DNA of 64,000 bases from Halocaridina rubra (GCA_037179515.1 JAXCGZ010007567.1:178501-242500), one strand, 5' to 3'. Shown: positions 50,150 through 63,640, counted from the first letter of the stretch. Translations and numbers: made by a program. The notes: generated by a model not told the origin, from the letters alone.

Positions 50150-50807
50150 CAACTCCCTAGACCTATGCTATCCAAATTCAGAAACACCCAAAGCAAAAAT
50201 TAGTTGAAACCAGCAGAGCCGGGATTTAGACGAGTGTACCCATCAGTGCTGCCCTCTACTACCGCACCCAAAACTCTAATCAAAGAATAACCCACCTTCA
50301 GTTGAAGGATTGGTACAATTGCTGCAGGACATTATCTCCTTCTTCATTCTTCTTACAATCCTTTAAAAATTTTGACTGTGCTATTTACAATTTGCCAAAT
50401 AATTTTTTCCTTTCTTAAGTTTCTCAGAATGAAACCAGAGTGGGTCTTGTTTTCTGGCATTGGCTGCGGGTCTTCTATTACGCATGAATAATGAAATGTG
50501 CCAACTATTTGTTTAGATTAGAAAGAAGATTGTGTATAATTACGGAGACACATAGCAACTGGGCACCTGAGGCATGGGAACTTTTGAATTGGAGAGGATC
50601 ATGTCATGTCAGGATAAGAATAGAAAAACATCAGAATTCATATGTACATGCATGATGCAAGTTTACTTGTTGGTGAATTTTATATTTTACCTTGAAAATT
50701 TCTTTTAATCTTTATTACTTCAAAAAATTAGCTTAAACACTGAAATAGCATGAAATTTCCATCAAAGTTAATCCGATATGTTTAAGCTATTTGACTACTA
50801 ATCAAGT
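50150..50807. other. Intergenic stretch, nothing recognised
   Basis: AT-rich unique sequence between the LINE and the TIR element beginning near 50808. Confidence 0.4.
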
Positions 50808-51815
50808 ACACCCAGTTCTTGGAATAACACGAAGAGAGGTTCTCAGAAGTGACATGTAATGTAAAAGTCACGTAATGTAACGAGTCATTTTCCTTAAGAA
50901 ACAATGATAATGGGCATAGATACTTTTCACTTAAAGGGTGACTGAATCAGATGAGCTCACCACAACACCTCGTACTACTCTCCAACACTCGCTTCCATCC
51001 CTAGTGACGAAGTTATCATATAGAAACGCTGATTATCTAAGTCAAATTGATGTAAAATGCAACACAACGAAAGGATATCAAGACATCGTCATTTATGACA
51101 TTAGTTTACTACAAATACTTACATAAAAGGTCAATTTTTTGCTGTTTATAGTTTAGATAGAGCCCTTTCCTTTTACATCTGGCACCAGCACACATTAAAG
51201 TTGCCAGAAATTAGTAAAAGAGAAAATCGCCCTCTTCACCCCCTCCCCCTCTCAACCCAGGGCGTACCTTTAAAGGGCAACTGAATCAGATGAGCTCACC
51301 ACAACAAATCATACCACTCTTCCAACACTTGCTTCCATCCCTAGTGACGAAGTTATTGTATAGAAACGCTGATTATGTAAGTCAAATTGATGTAAAATGC
51401 AACACAACGAAAGGATATCAAAACATCGTCATTTATGACATTATTTTACTATGAATACTTAATAAAAGGTAAATTTTTTGCTGTTTATAGTTTAGATAGA
51501 GCCCTTTCCATTTACACCTAGCACCAGCACACGTTAAAGTTGCCAGAAATTAGTAAAACAGAAAATTGTCCTTTTCACCCCCTCCCCTCTCCAAACACAG
51601 GGTGTCCCCTTAATTCCCATGTAAACGTATGCACATGGCAGCAAGGTGGGAAAGTGCCTCCGAGGTAGTTGCTTATTTACTAAAATAAATTTTTTTTTTT
51701 CGAATTTTTTGCACAGGTGTTATTCATGTATTTCGCATTTTTTTACTATTATTTTTTGGGGGCATTATTCCAATTTCGCGTATTTTAAAAATACGTAAAA
51801 AGCGAGCTGAGTGTA
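50808..51815. mobile_element. TIR element with internal 339-base tandem repeat
   Basis: It starts ACACCCAGTTCTTGG and ends GCGAGCTGAGTGTAC, an approximate inverted match. CTGAATCAGATGAGCTCACC starts at 50942 and 51281, so about 339 bases are duplicated head to tail with about 90 percent identity. The first 120 bases and the last 170 (GTGCCTCCGAGGT, then a T-rich part) also appear at 61265-61380 and 62345-62480, so this is the same family as the element there. No transposase. Confidence 0.65.
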
Positions 51816-51892
51816 CTATCATGTAATAGTTAAATCATTACTAAGAAGAAATTCTTGTATTTCCATTGCAATAAATTGTGTACTTATATTAA

Positions 51893-52880
51893 CAGGGTTT
51901 TTATGATTTAAATCAAATTATTTAAGTCACCTGATATACATCACTTTAAATGAAAGTAAAAAAAGCATGATTTAAATCAGAATAAATTTTTACAAAATAT
52001 GGTAATATGTCCAACTCCATTTGAATAAATATAAAGCTGTGCAGTTTATTTCAACGGAAATAAAATGTGTTTCTACTCTTTGGTAATGATTTATTAATTA
52101 TATGCTGGTACTTGATTAGTTTCCTCGAAGTGGGGGGTAAGAATACCTCCTCCGTGTTCCCCCCATGTGTATTAAAAGTCGACTACATGGGGCAGAGTGA
52201 GGGGACTGGGAATCCTCTCATCAGTATTTTCTCCCTGCAAAGAGTCAATATATATCGCTATCTCAGCCACTTATCTCATAAGTGGGAATATGGCTCTTGT
52301 ATGTAGAGACTTTATTAATGGGTAAATAGTTTAACATTTAATATTAACTTTGATGGAAAATTTCAGTGTATTTTAGTTTTATATCAGTTTTGAGAAGTAT
52401 TAAGGTACAGGCATAAGACCAAGATGCTGTAGTGATATTTTGATTGAAGAATAAACATATCTTTGACATCTTACCACACTGGATTATGTAATAGATAAAA
52501 AATATCAAGGTAGGTCTCTGACTATTGATCATTGACACACTGCAGAGCAGTTTGTGTGTGTCGTTTATATTATCTTCCAACTTTCATTTTATTCCATGGA
52601 AAAAGTGCATTATATAAAGACCTTCATTTTGCTAACAAGTTTGTAGAATCTCTCTCCTCCTTTGCTTGTTGAAGTATTTTGCAAATGATTTTAAAGAAAA
52701 TGTAATGGATGCTCTTGAGCATTAATTTATGCCAGTTGCATCATTAGCAAGTTTTGAGAGAATTTTTTTCATCGTGTGGTTCTGTTCATTCTGAAATCAG
52801 GAATCATTTAGGTCAGGAAAAAAATCAAAGCTAGAGATTGTTCATAGGCATTTCAACTACGTATGTTTTAACAATTGCAT
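51893..52880 (+). mobile_element. Probable decayed hAT-like element
   Basis: 51895-51980 has the GATTTAAATCA palindromic words typical of some hAT ends. 52720-52870 reads, with frame breaks, PVASLASFERIFF, SEIRNHLGQEK and AFQLRMF, resembling the C-terminal dimerisation part of a hAT transposase (E-R-x-F-S, R-N-R-L). Between them, 52120-52270 looks like an RTE LINE leader fragment (CCATGTGTATTAAAAGTCGAC). Weakly supported. Confidence 0.35.
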
Positions 52881-53165
52881 TTTTCTTTCTAATTGCTGCA
52901 AACTGAGAAGTACATGTTTACTTCTGTGTACGTGCTCTACTAAGGTTTTTCCATATAAGTAGCAAACTAGCTAGTTGTTAACATTAACACTCTAATACTT
53001 GCTCTGCCAAGGTTATTTATTATTATTTACCTTTTTTTTACTTTTTTTATAAGTGTGACACCGGGACAGGCAGAAACTGCCCTCATCAACAAAGGCCCGG
53101 GCACGAGAAAATACCAAGACGAAGGAAAAGAAAAAGGTTAAGGGCAAGGCAGAGATGAGGTAATG

Positions 53166-55213
53166 TCACACAAAGGAAAACGACAGACAGAAAAAAACAG
53201 TCAAAGTACAGAGGACCCAGATATATGGAGGACTAGGCTCTGAAATGACGATAGATTTGCTTTTTGAAGGATTAAAGATCATAAGAATTAGGAAAGACAA
53301 AAGGAGGAAGAGAGTTCCAGAGTCTGGAGGTAGATGGGAAGAAGCAGTCGCCGCACCGACCATTCCGCGAGCTACAAATCTCTACACAGTACCTGTGAGA
53401 TGAGGCCGCTTGGCGAGTGTTACGCGGCCTCGGCAGTGGAGGAGGGTTGCAACTCGCCAACTCAGTAATGACGAAAACGAAACAAAACCCCCAATTTTTT
53501 GGATGAAGATTTAGAAATTTGGATTATGTGATTCCTCCAGGACAAGTTAGAGGCTATATAGATTCCTAATATATTGATGAGAGTTAAGAGGGTACATGTC
53601 ATTAGTTTCGAAGACAATAGGGTTATCAGGAGGAGAGGAAGATAAAGAGATAGACAGAAACTGTGTCTTGGAGGCATTGAATTTAACAAAATTTTGAGTG
53701 CCCCATTCAGATACTCTCTGCAAATCGGAGTTAGAGTAGAAGTAAGAGTGATACGAGATTGATTACGAGTAACAGATGAAGGTTGCGAAGAAAAGGCAGA
53801 GGAAAAGTGAAGGGTAGAATCATCGGCAAAGGCATGAAGAAGAGAGGAAGATGGGGATTGTAGAAGATCATTGATGAAGAGAAGGAAGAGAGTAGGTGAA
53901 AGAACAGAGCCCTGTGGAACACCACTGGAAACAGAGAAAGGGCTAGATGTCGCGCCATCAACAACTACAGATATAGAACGGTCAGTATGAAAACTGGAAA
54001 TCAGAGAACAGAAAGAAGGGGTAAAGCCATAGGCAGGGAGTTTGGCCAACAGAGCCTTGTGTCAGACTCTGTCAAAAGCCTTAGAGATATCGAGGGCGAC
54101 GACAAAGGATTCCCCATAGTTCCTCAGAGAAGATGACCATACATGAGTAAGATAGGACAGGAGATCACCAGTGGATCATGCCTTGCGGAAGCTGTACTGG
54201 TGATCGGAGATAAGTGAGTTAGATTCAAGGCGTTTCAAGAAGTGAGCATTGAGCAAAGTTTCGAAAATTTTAGCAATAGAGGAGGTTAGAGCAATAGTTC
54301 GGTAGTTAGAAGGAATAGAGCGGTCACCCCTCTTAGGATCAGGTTGAACTAGAGCATGCTTCCAAGATGAAGGATAGATACTGGTTGACAGAATGAGGCG
54401 AAAAAGACGGCAAAGCAAGTGAGCCAGTTCATCTGCAAACTCCTTAAGGAACCTTGCAGGGATGCCATCGGGACCAGATGCCTTGTTCGTCTTTAGTGAG
54501 CGAAGAACCTTATGAACTTTGCGTGAAGAATGGATAAGGGAGGGCATAGGGTTAGAGAGAGGAAAAGACTGAGGAACAGGTGCGCTGGAATCATTGATAG
54601 AAGAGTTGGCAGAAAAATGAGAGCCAAAGAGAGTGACTTTTTCAGTGGGAGAGCAAGCTATAGAACCATCAGAACGAATGAGAGGGGGAAAGCTTGAGTT
54701 ACAGAAGTTTTTGGAGAGGTTTTTGGGTAACCAGAAGCATTTGTCAGTGGAAGAGGAGTTAAGATCATCAACTTTCCTTCTTATAAAGGATGCCTTAGAC
54801 CTTCGAATCTGAGCTGTACAGCGATTCCTAGCTATAATAAAAGCAGAGCGAGTTAAATCGGAAGGAGAGGCTTGGTAAGATCGGTGAGCCTGATTCCTAG
54901 CCTGGATAGCCATGGAGCAGGCACGGTCAAACCAAGATTTAGGGGGAGAGAAAGTTTTTGTAGAAGAGGGGATGTACGCCTCCATTCCCGCGGTCATGAT
55001 CTCGGCAACTTTTAGAGCTACCTGATCAGGGTTGCGGGACCAAAAGCGGTAGTCATCCCATGGGAAGTCAAAGAGAAAGTTACGCAAATTTTCATGTTGG
55101 GTTCGCTCAAAGTGCCAAAGGCGGTGCTGAGTAAAAGGAATTGGTGGTGGGGGAGCGAAAATGGAAGAGACAGAGATCATAGAGTGGTCAGATATACCAA
55201 GAGGCGAAAGCAC
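53166..55213 (-). pseudogene. Reverse transcriptase of the Jockey/I-type LINE
   Basis: 54176-55213 is a 345-residue frame with KTNKASGPDGIPARFLKEFA (fingers), ALVQPDPKRGDRSIPSNYRT and SDHQYSFRKA. 53462-54049 has SGVPQGSVLSPTLFLLFIND and a palm HAFADDSTLHF. 53166-53460 is the C terminus (SRLWNSLPPFVFPNSYDL). Breaks are the stop near 54176, a stop near 54063 and the deletion at 53460. Catalytic residues remain visible. Confidence 0.84.
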
Positions 55214-55950
55214 AGAATAAGAGTAGTTTGAAGGGTTAGAATAAAAAATAGGTCAAGAGTGTTTGCAGCATGTTCGTGACGATCAGGAACGCGAGTAGGA
55301 TGTATGATAATTTGCTCCAGATCGTGAGTAATAGAGAAAGCAAGGGCCTTGCTTCCTCCCGCATCAGTGTGAGAAGAATGAAGCCACTCACTGTGGTGTA
55401 CATTGAAGTCTCCAATGTAGAGAACTTCGGCATGTGGGTGAGAAGATAGCAAGGACTCATGGCACGAGGAGAGATATTCAAAGAAAGACACAAACTCGGT
55501 GGAGTTTGGAGAACAGTAGCAGAAGCAAAGGATAATAGTGGTAGTGGAGAGATAGACTTTTAGCCAGAGAACATCAAAGTCAGGAGATTCAAGGTCCTTG
55601 AGCTTTACAGTAGGATTGTTAATGTTGCAGTATGCACAGACCCCACCTTTGGAACGAAAACGAGTATACAGATTATAGTGGGAGATTTGGAATGGGTCAG
55701 TGGAAGCATGTATAGACAACTGGGTTTCAGATAGGAGGAGGAGGTTAGGGAGGAAAGTGCCCAAGTGCTGTTCCACAGACGAAAGATTAGAGTTCAGTCC
55801 ACGAATGTTTGAATAGTGAAGCAGACCTATTGGGAGGTGCAAGGTTAAGAGCAGAATCATTACTACCACCATTACTACCAAGCCAATGGTGGAGGCAACA
55901 CGATCCCAGGAGATTCTTCGCACCCCACTATTCCGGGTACTGGGGGCCAT
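55177..55950 (-). pseudogene. Endonuclease of the Jockey/I-type LINE
   Basis: A 257-residue frame. It shows HYSNIRGLNSNLSSVEQHLG, LLLLSETQLSIHA (catalytic glutamate), IILCFCYCSPNSTE, EVLYIGDFNVHHSEWLHSSH (GDFN) and AANTLDLFF. A frameshift near 55215 moves the last part into the RT frame, where GISDHSMISVSS provides the SDH block. All catalytic blocks are present, though split over two frames. Confidence 0.82.
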
Positions 55951-56221
55951 TAGTTGTCAACCTTCCATAAATAATAAAATGTGAGGAAAAGGAAGTAAAA
56001 GAGACAGATGTGCAGAATGTTGTGGCTTGGCAAATGTAATGGAATAGCAAGAGATGTGTAATGAATATGCCAGAATATTCAGTGTAGATGTAGGCATGAG
56101 GAAAGAACCGTCCTGAAGGAAGACTCATCCTGGAACTGTCTGGACCAGTCCTAGTTGCATCCTGATACCTTCAGTCGTAGTCTTTCAATGGGCGGCTGAT
56201 GCCATGGCCAACCTACTAATC

Positions 56222-56610
56222 ATAAGGTTAGATTAGGTTAGGTTAATTTTTTTACCTTTATATCTCTAAATAAATTAATTATCTTACTTTTTAATATTTT
56301 GGCCTAATACAATGGTAGATTATAGATCTTCAGTCGATCACATATTGGAAGATCATCTATTTTCCATATATAGCGTATTGCAATTTTAAGTTTCCAGCTC
56401 CAAAATGCCTGACAGTTCTTTTAGATTAGGTCAGGTTAATTTTTGTACCTTTATAGCTCTAAATAAATTAATTATCTTACCTTTTAATATTTTGGCCAAA
56501 TACAATGGGAGATTATAGATTGTCAGTTGATCACATATTGAAAGATCATCTATTTTCCATTTATAGTGTATTGCAATTTTAAGTTTCCAGCTCCAAAATT
56601 CTTAACAGTT
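56222..56610. repeat. 193-base direct tandem duplication
   Basis: AAATAAATTAATTATCTTAC-type sequence starts at 56268 and 56461. Two copies of about 193 bases with more than 90 percent identity by eye. Each begins with TTAGATTAGG/TTAGGTTA words that resemble arthropod telomere units, but only two to three are present. Confidence 0.85.
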
Positions 56611-56619
56611 CTTTTTTCA

Positions 56620-57760
56620 ACATTGAAGAACAACATCCTGTTCTATGACCATTCTTCTAGTCTACTTAGGTGTCACTAGAAATGGCTCCCTCTTCAGGAA
56701 TTTCGTTCACACCTTTATATTTTAGTATCTTCAGCGAAGACATTACATTTGCATCATAATTAAAGGGGTAAATAATTTACGTATATCTCATAAAGAATTG
56801 GGCCTAATACTGATCCTTGAGGTATCCCTCTGCTTACATCTTGTTAACTTGATCATGATTTATTCTCTTCATACATCTGTATCTAGCCCTCCAATGCTTC
56901 CAGTAAGTTTGTCAGGCATGATTTAAAGGGCACAGATCCATTTTGACTGTGTGAAGTAATTAATTTTAACTACGTGTAATGTTAATGATATCAGTGTATA
57001 ATTACTGGTTTGTTTCTCTCCTTACTTATGTTTCTCTGTCACTATTGCAATTTTCCAATCTATTGGTAGATTTTTTCTCTCATTAATCTATTTCATAACA
57101 TTGTGAGTGGTGTTGCTATAGCATGTATAATGTCTTTGAAAACTCTTGGATGGATTTCATCAGGACCTACAGCTTTGTAAACATTCAGATTCTTATGAGT
57201 TTCTTGACCTGCCACTTTTCCACCTGCAAATCATTAAGTACTGATTTTCGGGTATGTTTTTGTATATTACAGGGTTCTTTATTTTCTGAAACAACATCCT
57301 AAGAGATTCCTTTATTACTAGCACTTTATTGTCTTCACTACCGAATACTAATTAAAAAAAATTATTTACTACTTTGTTATTTTCAAAGTCAGTTCTAGTT
57401 AGATCTCCTTTTGCTATCTCCAAGTTACAAACTGGATATTTTAAAGTTTTCTTTCTAATTGTATGTTTATGACACTAGGATTTATTTTAAGATTTTGCAT
57501 CAAACTTGTCTTCATACTTGCGCTTCTCAGCACGAACAACTTTGGTACATATATCTCTTGCATTCATATCTTTTTCTTATCTAGCACAATTTATTCTTTC
57601 TTTACATATATAGTTCCCAAGCACACTTTTTATGTTAGATGAATTTTAAAAGACTCCTTATTTACCTAAGATTTTTTATATTATGTCCTAGGTTTAGTTT
57701 CTTTTACATAATGTCTTACATATTTTTCATCTCTGTACCTAAAAATTAGCCATACATCAC
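56620..57760 (-). pseudogene. Decayed LINE reverse transcriptase
   Basis: Minus-strand sequence near 56780-56840 reads SRGIPQGSVLGPI, the conserved RT block. Neighbouring plus-strand text (CATCAGGACCTACAGCTTTG near 57160) is the reverse complement of a fingers block of the SGPDE type. Heavily decayed; clade not assignable. Confidence 0.55.
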
Positions 57761-58149
57761 CTGTCTTGTTTTCAAGCAGCAATTTTTTTGAACTCAGCCT
57801 CACAAATACTCCCATAAAGAGCAGTCATGAGATCTGCTGTCCATTATCCTACGCACTGCTCCATGTTGTATAAAGAATAGGTGATCTTATGAGTGCTCAT
57901 CATTAAAATGAAGTCTTCCCACAATGGCAGTTGGCTATGTCCTAAGTCTCGTTGTATAACATGTTCTTACTTGAATGATATCTGAGAAAAGAGGTAACTA
58001 CACTTTCAGTCCATTAACATCTTTATTGATATCAGCTTACAATGGATTAGGAAGCCGTGCAGCACAATATTTTGTGTTCATAAACCCAAATTGTGAAAAA
58101 CTCTTGGTTCAAAGAAAACATTGGTTACTCCCATGTTTCATATTACATA

Positions 58150-59025
58150 CAAATATACTAGGCCTCATTCCCCCTTGTAAGGGTGGTGGCTGAGCCAAGA
58201 AACACCCATTCACCATGATCCACACATACCTCAACCACTCCTCTTAGCTGCTTTGGGATAGTGGGATGACACATTACCCTCTTCCACCCTGATTGGGTCA
58301 TCCACAAGGTAGGTGGGCAAGGATATTCTACAATGAGGCCCGATAGCCGCAAATGGTTTACCCTCACCGCTTCATCACATGGCAACTCCCCACACACCCG
58401 TCATTCACAGTTCACTTAGCCAACAGGTGCAAGAAATGTCTTTGGCCTGTGTTATCTATACACAATCTTCCTCCACTCATTCCAGTTTCTTGCATGCTCT
58501 CTTCCCTGCTCCAGTGACATTCCAAATGCATTCAGTGCCCTTTTCATGCCATCCATCCATCTCATTCTAGGTCTTCCTCTTGACCTAACTATTACTTCTG
58601 CACTCCACACTCTCTTCACTATTCATTCGTCACTCATCCTTTCCATACGTCCAAACCAACTCAACACACACTGATCTAACCTATCAGACGGCTACCTTTC
58701 AACACCACTTCTCTAAGGACATGCTCATTTCTTACTCTCTCTATTCTAGATTCACCAATCATACTTCTCAAACACCTCATTTCCAATACATTCAGCTTAT
58801 TCTTTTCATCCTCTCTTGCATTCTAAATCTCTGCTCCATATAATGCTGTTGGCACAATTACACTTTCTTATATCCTTCCCTTTGCATTCATTCCCAAATA
58901 TCTATTTCTCATTACGCTTTTCAACCCACCTAGACATTTATCTGTACTTGCTTCTTTCACTGTATTACTTACCTCTACTCATCCTCTTCCTCTCCTGAAC
59001 CCACACTGTTCTTCCCCAGTGTTTC
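58150..59025 (-). mobile_element. RTE LINE subfamily B, internally deleted copy
   Basis: It matches 14366-14562 and then 22691-23300 almost throughout on the minus strand, with the same 3' hairpin and TATG-like tail. Near 58975 it jumps directly to a segment matching 23820-23860 (CATCCTCTTCCTCTNCTGAACC-type), so about 540 bases are deleted. The undisturbed junction at 58330-58350 shows what 14562/22691 looked like before insertion. Confidence 0.8.
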
Positions 59026-59435
59026 ATATTAGCTTCAGTACAAATTAAAAATACTATGATTGATTCAGAGATTTTTGCATTTCTAAAAATATTGCATTTT
59101 ATGTGATAAGACATAATTTATAAAAGTAGTCCTGGCTTTAAGTGAAACTGTTATCAATGTTAAGGCAACTGCTAATCCCCTCTGTTGTCTTAACTCCATT
59201 AATTAGTCTTACTGCTCCAATTTGAAAACTGTAATTTCTGTAGTAAGTATTTCTGGCAGTACATAAGGTACAGTATTACAAGAGTAAACAGTAAGTGTAC
59301 TCTTCAGTGTCTTCTCACTTTTATGTTTCTGAAAAATGTAAGAATTTTGAATTTGTAGCTACAGTTGTTGTAATAATTCTTTGTGATTTCATGTTGAGAA
59401 TGTTATCAGTAGTGACACTACGATAACTCACATAT

Positions 59436-59482
59436 ATACATACCTCATTCCCCCTTGCAAGGGGGATGGCTAAGCCAAGATA
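59436..59482 (-). mobile_element. RTE subfamily B 3'-end fragment
   Basis: CATACCTCATTCCCCCTTGCAAGGGGGATGGCTAAGCCAAGA is nearly all that remains: the terminal hairpin and tail of the element. It ends where the neighbouring word AAGATAACTCACAG repeats 59418-59428, suggesting a very short insertion with a target duplication. Confidence 0.65.
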
Positions 59483-60424
59483 ACTCACAGTTGGCGCTAA
59501 TTTTACTTTTTTATTCCAATTATTCAACTTTTTAATTCCTCTTGCTTTTTTAAGTTTATGAAAGTATACCAAGCAACTTACACTTAGTTTATCATTCAAC
59601 TTTATCATTTTCTTTCATACTATTCATTTTTTAGTATATTCCATTGAAATTTTTAATTTTCTTTTGAGTATTGAAAACCTTACTATTTGCAAAGTATTCT
59701 TGTACATTAGCTCATGAGCTCAGACATAATATATCATCATGATTTTTTTTATGTCTTCTATATACGTGCTGAACAGGTAGAGCTTGTTACACTTCCTTGA
59801 GCTGCTCCATGTGTTAAGTTCTTTAGTGTCATATGAAATTATAACACTCTATTTTATAGTCTCATACCATTTATATACATGATCATTAATTGTATCGTCT
59901 AAAATAACCAGTTTTCCATATTCCACTACATCAGTCAGACCATTAAATCACCTGTCACCAAACTCAATTATTTGAGTCTGTAGATTATTCTATTTATTTT
60001 AATTATCTATAATATATTAGTTTTGTATGCTGTTAGAAGCAGCTGAAAGGGGTACCTAGACGTTGGGGAAGAAGAGAATTGCAAATTCATTTTTCTTGTG
60101 CATTGTATGAGTCAAATGAAAGGGTGTCTTTGCACTTTAAGAAATAGAGTAAACAACTAATGGAATAGAGGAGATGGTGGCTGGCAATTCCTCCCTCCCT
60201 CCGAGATTTTTATTTTATTGCCAGAAATAATGATAAAAAAGAGGAGACTAGAATGGGCTATGTATAATCTTTTGTTATGGACTCACAGTTGTGGACACCC
60301 TGGGATCTCAATTGGATATTGTGCTTCGTAAGATAAAAATGATCAAAGACTCATGTGATTAGGTTGTTCTCTACGGCTTCATAGTAATATAATTAAGTAT
60401 GCATTACTTATCATTGCCCCTCAG
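59483..60424. other. Probable intron or upstream sequence, nothing recognised
   Basis: AT-rich unique sequence ending in the acceptor TCATTGCCCCTCAG directly before the exon at 60425. Confidence 0.4.
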
Positions 60425-60606
60425 GGAGTTGTGAATGGATATTTTTATGGACTTCGAGACAGTCTTAGAGGGTTTGTTTTGATATTTACATATGATAATG
60501 AAGTACATGAGAAACCCCGCAACTCATCAAGTCAGGAAACAAACCTAGCAAGACGCCGAGCAGTACAGCAAGCTGAAAAGAAACTGAAACATTCTCAGGA
60601 GAAAGA
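60425..60606 (+). CDS. EI24: EI24-like exon
   Basis: A 182-base open segment between acceptor TTGCCCCTCAG and donor GTAAGTTTTG. It encodes GVVNGYFYGLRDSLRGFVLI, FTYDNEVHEKPRNSSSQETN and LARRRAVQQAEKKLKHSQEK. The G-x-x-D-S-x-x-G block, a hydrophobic segment, D-x-E-x, then L-A-R-R-R and a basic linker fit the N-terminal region of EI24, an endoplasmic-reticulum membrane protein linked to autophagy and p53 responses. In the family this is followed by a QCCxLNGG block, which would be in the next exon and was not found before the window ends. The assignment is by pattern memory only. That the segment is a real exon is better supported than its name. Confidence 0.6.
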
Positions 60607-60789
60607 GTAAGTTTTGTAGTTCTTGTTGTCCTAGTTTGTTTTTATAAATAAAAAGGTTAGATATAAGAATAATTAAACTTTTCCATGGTTGATGAAACAG
60701 ATTGAATTATATTTATTGTTCTATCCTGGAGAGGAGTTGAGCTGTCTCTGTTTTTCATAATTCCTTTCTTCCTTATCTCTTACTCAATA

Positions 60790-61264
<475 letters not shown>

Positions 61265-62511
61265 CACACTTAGTTCTCAGAATAACGCTGAGATAGGTTC
61301 TCAGAAGTCACGGGTAAATGGAAAATCGCTTGAAAAACGAGTCATTTTTCATAGGAAACAATGATAAAGGGCATAGCTCGTTTCACAACCGTCCATGGAC
61401 ACACTATACCAAAGATATAAGATAAGTAAAACATATTTTATAATTACATAACAAAGCAGAAAGACTTGTAGTTATTTGTATTAACATGCAAATAGTGTAC
61501 AGTATAAAAGATATACAGATTTACTGTACAGTAAACAAATTAATGCACTCTATTATGCCTGTGGCGACAGGCTTACACTGGGACATGCTTGGTGGCCAGA
61601 CACACTAAACCAAAGATATAAGATAGGTAAAACTTATTTTATAAGTACATAACAAAGCAGAAAGACTTGTAGTTATTTATATTAACATGCAGATAGTGTA
61701 CAGTATAAAAGATATACAGATTTACTGTACAGTAAACAAATTAATGCACTCCATTATGCCGTTGGCAACAGGCTTACACTTGGACGTGCATGGTGGCCAG
61801 GGTTGCCAGATAAAGCGGATGTTTTTATTTTCAAATGTATGGTGCATTTTAAGATATATATTAATTATAAGATGATAGTACATACTGTAATTTAAATAAA
61901 AATGCACTTCATCTTTAAGATACTTGAATTAACTTACCAGCTTACATGTATATTTTTTATATTTATAATTTCTCTCATTCATATATTCTGGTAACACTGA
62001 TGGTGGTGGTGAGGACGAGGATGCATACGTTTTGTCTCACTTCCGTATCAGCTGATGCACCCTCACACGCTATTTCTCTGACGATATTATATTGAAAATA
62101 TGTTTGCTGTTTGTTCTTAATGCTTTTTTTCAATTTTCTTCATAATATCCGATCGCATTAAGCGGTAGAAGAGTAGGATGCGGGAGAACGAACCTCTATC
62201 GTCAAACGTTTTGCTACTTCCGTATCAGCTGATGCACCCTCACACGCTATTTCCCTGACGATATTATATTGAAAATATGTTTGCTGTTTGTTCATAATGC
62301 TTTTTTTCAATTTTCTTCATTAAGCGGTAGAAGAGGAGGAGGAGCGGAAAAGTGCCTCCGAGGTGGTCGATTTTTTACTAAAATGAATTTTTTTTCCTTC
62401 AAATTTTTTGGCATGGGCGTTATTCGTGTATTTCGTATGTTTTTTACTGTTATTTTTTAGGGGCTTTAGTGCAATTTCGCTGATAAAAAAAACGGGGAAA
62501 AAAGGAACAAG

Positions 62512-62514
<3 letters not shown>
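61265..62514. mobile_element. TIR element with two internal tandem duplications
   Basis: It lies between two (TA)n tracts. It starts ACACTTAGTTCTCAG and ends GGAACAAGGTGTA. It shares its first 120 and last 140 bases with 50808-51815. Inside, AAAGATATAAGATA starts at 61411 and 61612 (201-base period), and CGTATCAGCTGATGCACCCT at 62044 and 62221 (177-base period). No transposase frame. Confidence 0.65.

Positions 62515-62583
<69 letters not shown>
62515..62583. repeat. (TA)n microsatellite
   Basis: About 69 bases of TA between the TIR element ending near 62514 and the Tigger-like element starting near 62585. Confidence 0.95.
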
Positions 62584-62586
<3 letters not shown>

Positions 62587-62667
62587 CAGTGTTCCCTCCC
62601 TTATCGCGGTAGTTCGGTTCCGGGACCCGGCGCAAACCAGGAAAACCGCGAAGTAGGATCAGCCTTA

Positions 62668-62783
<116 letters not shown>

Positions 62784-62794
62784 TTTTATTTTTT

Positions 62795-63006
62795 AATAGG
62801 ATGATTATGACACCAGGACAGGCCAAAAATTATAAAATAAAACGGCCTTTATCAGGCTGTAAAGAGAAACAGAGATGGAGAGTGTAATGACCTGTCAGAT
62901 GTGAAGGGATTATAAAAGATATGTAATGAATATCCAGCTCTCTGCTGGGTTTACTATACCTCTGCATTACTTTCATGATGTCTATTTTAAAAATTCTCCT
63001 TAGATC

Positions 63007-63059
<53 letters not shown>

Positions 63060-63095
63060 GGCAACAATAATTTTCCTTTGATGATGATTGGGGAG

Positions 63096-63130
<35 letters not shown>
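62795..63130 (-). repeat. Left arm of a large inverted repeat
   Basis: Pairs with 63515-63868. TGACACCAGGACAGG at its left and GGCAACAATAATTTTCCTTT near its right recur inverted on the other arm with about 90 percent identity over some 300 bases. The start resembles the 3' end of the Jockey/I-type LINE at 53050-53080 (GTGACACCGGGACAGG). Confidence 0.85.
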
Positions 63131-63139
<9 letters not shown>

Positions 63140-63168
63140 CATTATTATTATTATCATCATTATTATTA
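63009..63168. repeat. (ATT)n trinucleotide repeat, interrupted
   Basis: Two ATT tracts (63009-63059 and 63099-63168) separated by about 40 bases of unique sequence containing GGCAACAATAATTTTCC. Confidence 0.92.
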
Positions 63169-63245
63169 CTAGGAATTCGTAATTAAATCATTATTTTTAC
63201 TATAGATAATGTAGTTTTGGTTGAATGAACAAGAGTTACTTAAAG

Positions 63246-63392
<147 letters not shown>

Positions 63393-63508
63393 ATTCTATT
63401 CTACCCAACCCCCCACACTCTCTTTGTCCCAGCCAACTAGGGAGGGGCACTTTACACAGTTATTAAAAGTAAATAAACCAACAGATGTACAAACAGTGAT
63501 GAGCCCTT

Positions 63509-63599
63509 AATAATAATAATAATAATGATGATGATGATAATCTCCACAATCATCATCAAAGGAAAATTATTGTTGCCAATAATAATAATAATAATAAAA

Positions 63600-63640
<41 letters not shown>

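Larger units (their letters stand above)
45190..50150 (-). mobile_element. CR1-like LINE with PHD-finger ORF1, split by a younger LINE
   Basis: Minus-strand order ORF1 (49150-50114), endonuclease (48080-48808), RT (45958-47125) and C terminus (45346-45942), interrupted at 47488-48173. The length without the insert is about 4.3 kb, close to full length. The exact ends are not visible to me. Confidence 0.8.
53026..56130 (-). mobile_element. Jockey/I-type LINE, minus strand
   Basis: A 3' end with a T-rich (poly(A)) edge at 53029-53050, then RT and endonuclease to about 55950. The C-terminal region has an internal deletion at 53460, where about 150 bases present in the copy at 47500-47740 are missing. 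The 5' end near 56130 is not sharply defined. Confidence 0.82.

Noticed and set aside
56222..56450. Interstitial telomere
   Set aside because: Only two to three TTAGG-like units, and they are part of a 193-base duplicated segment.
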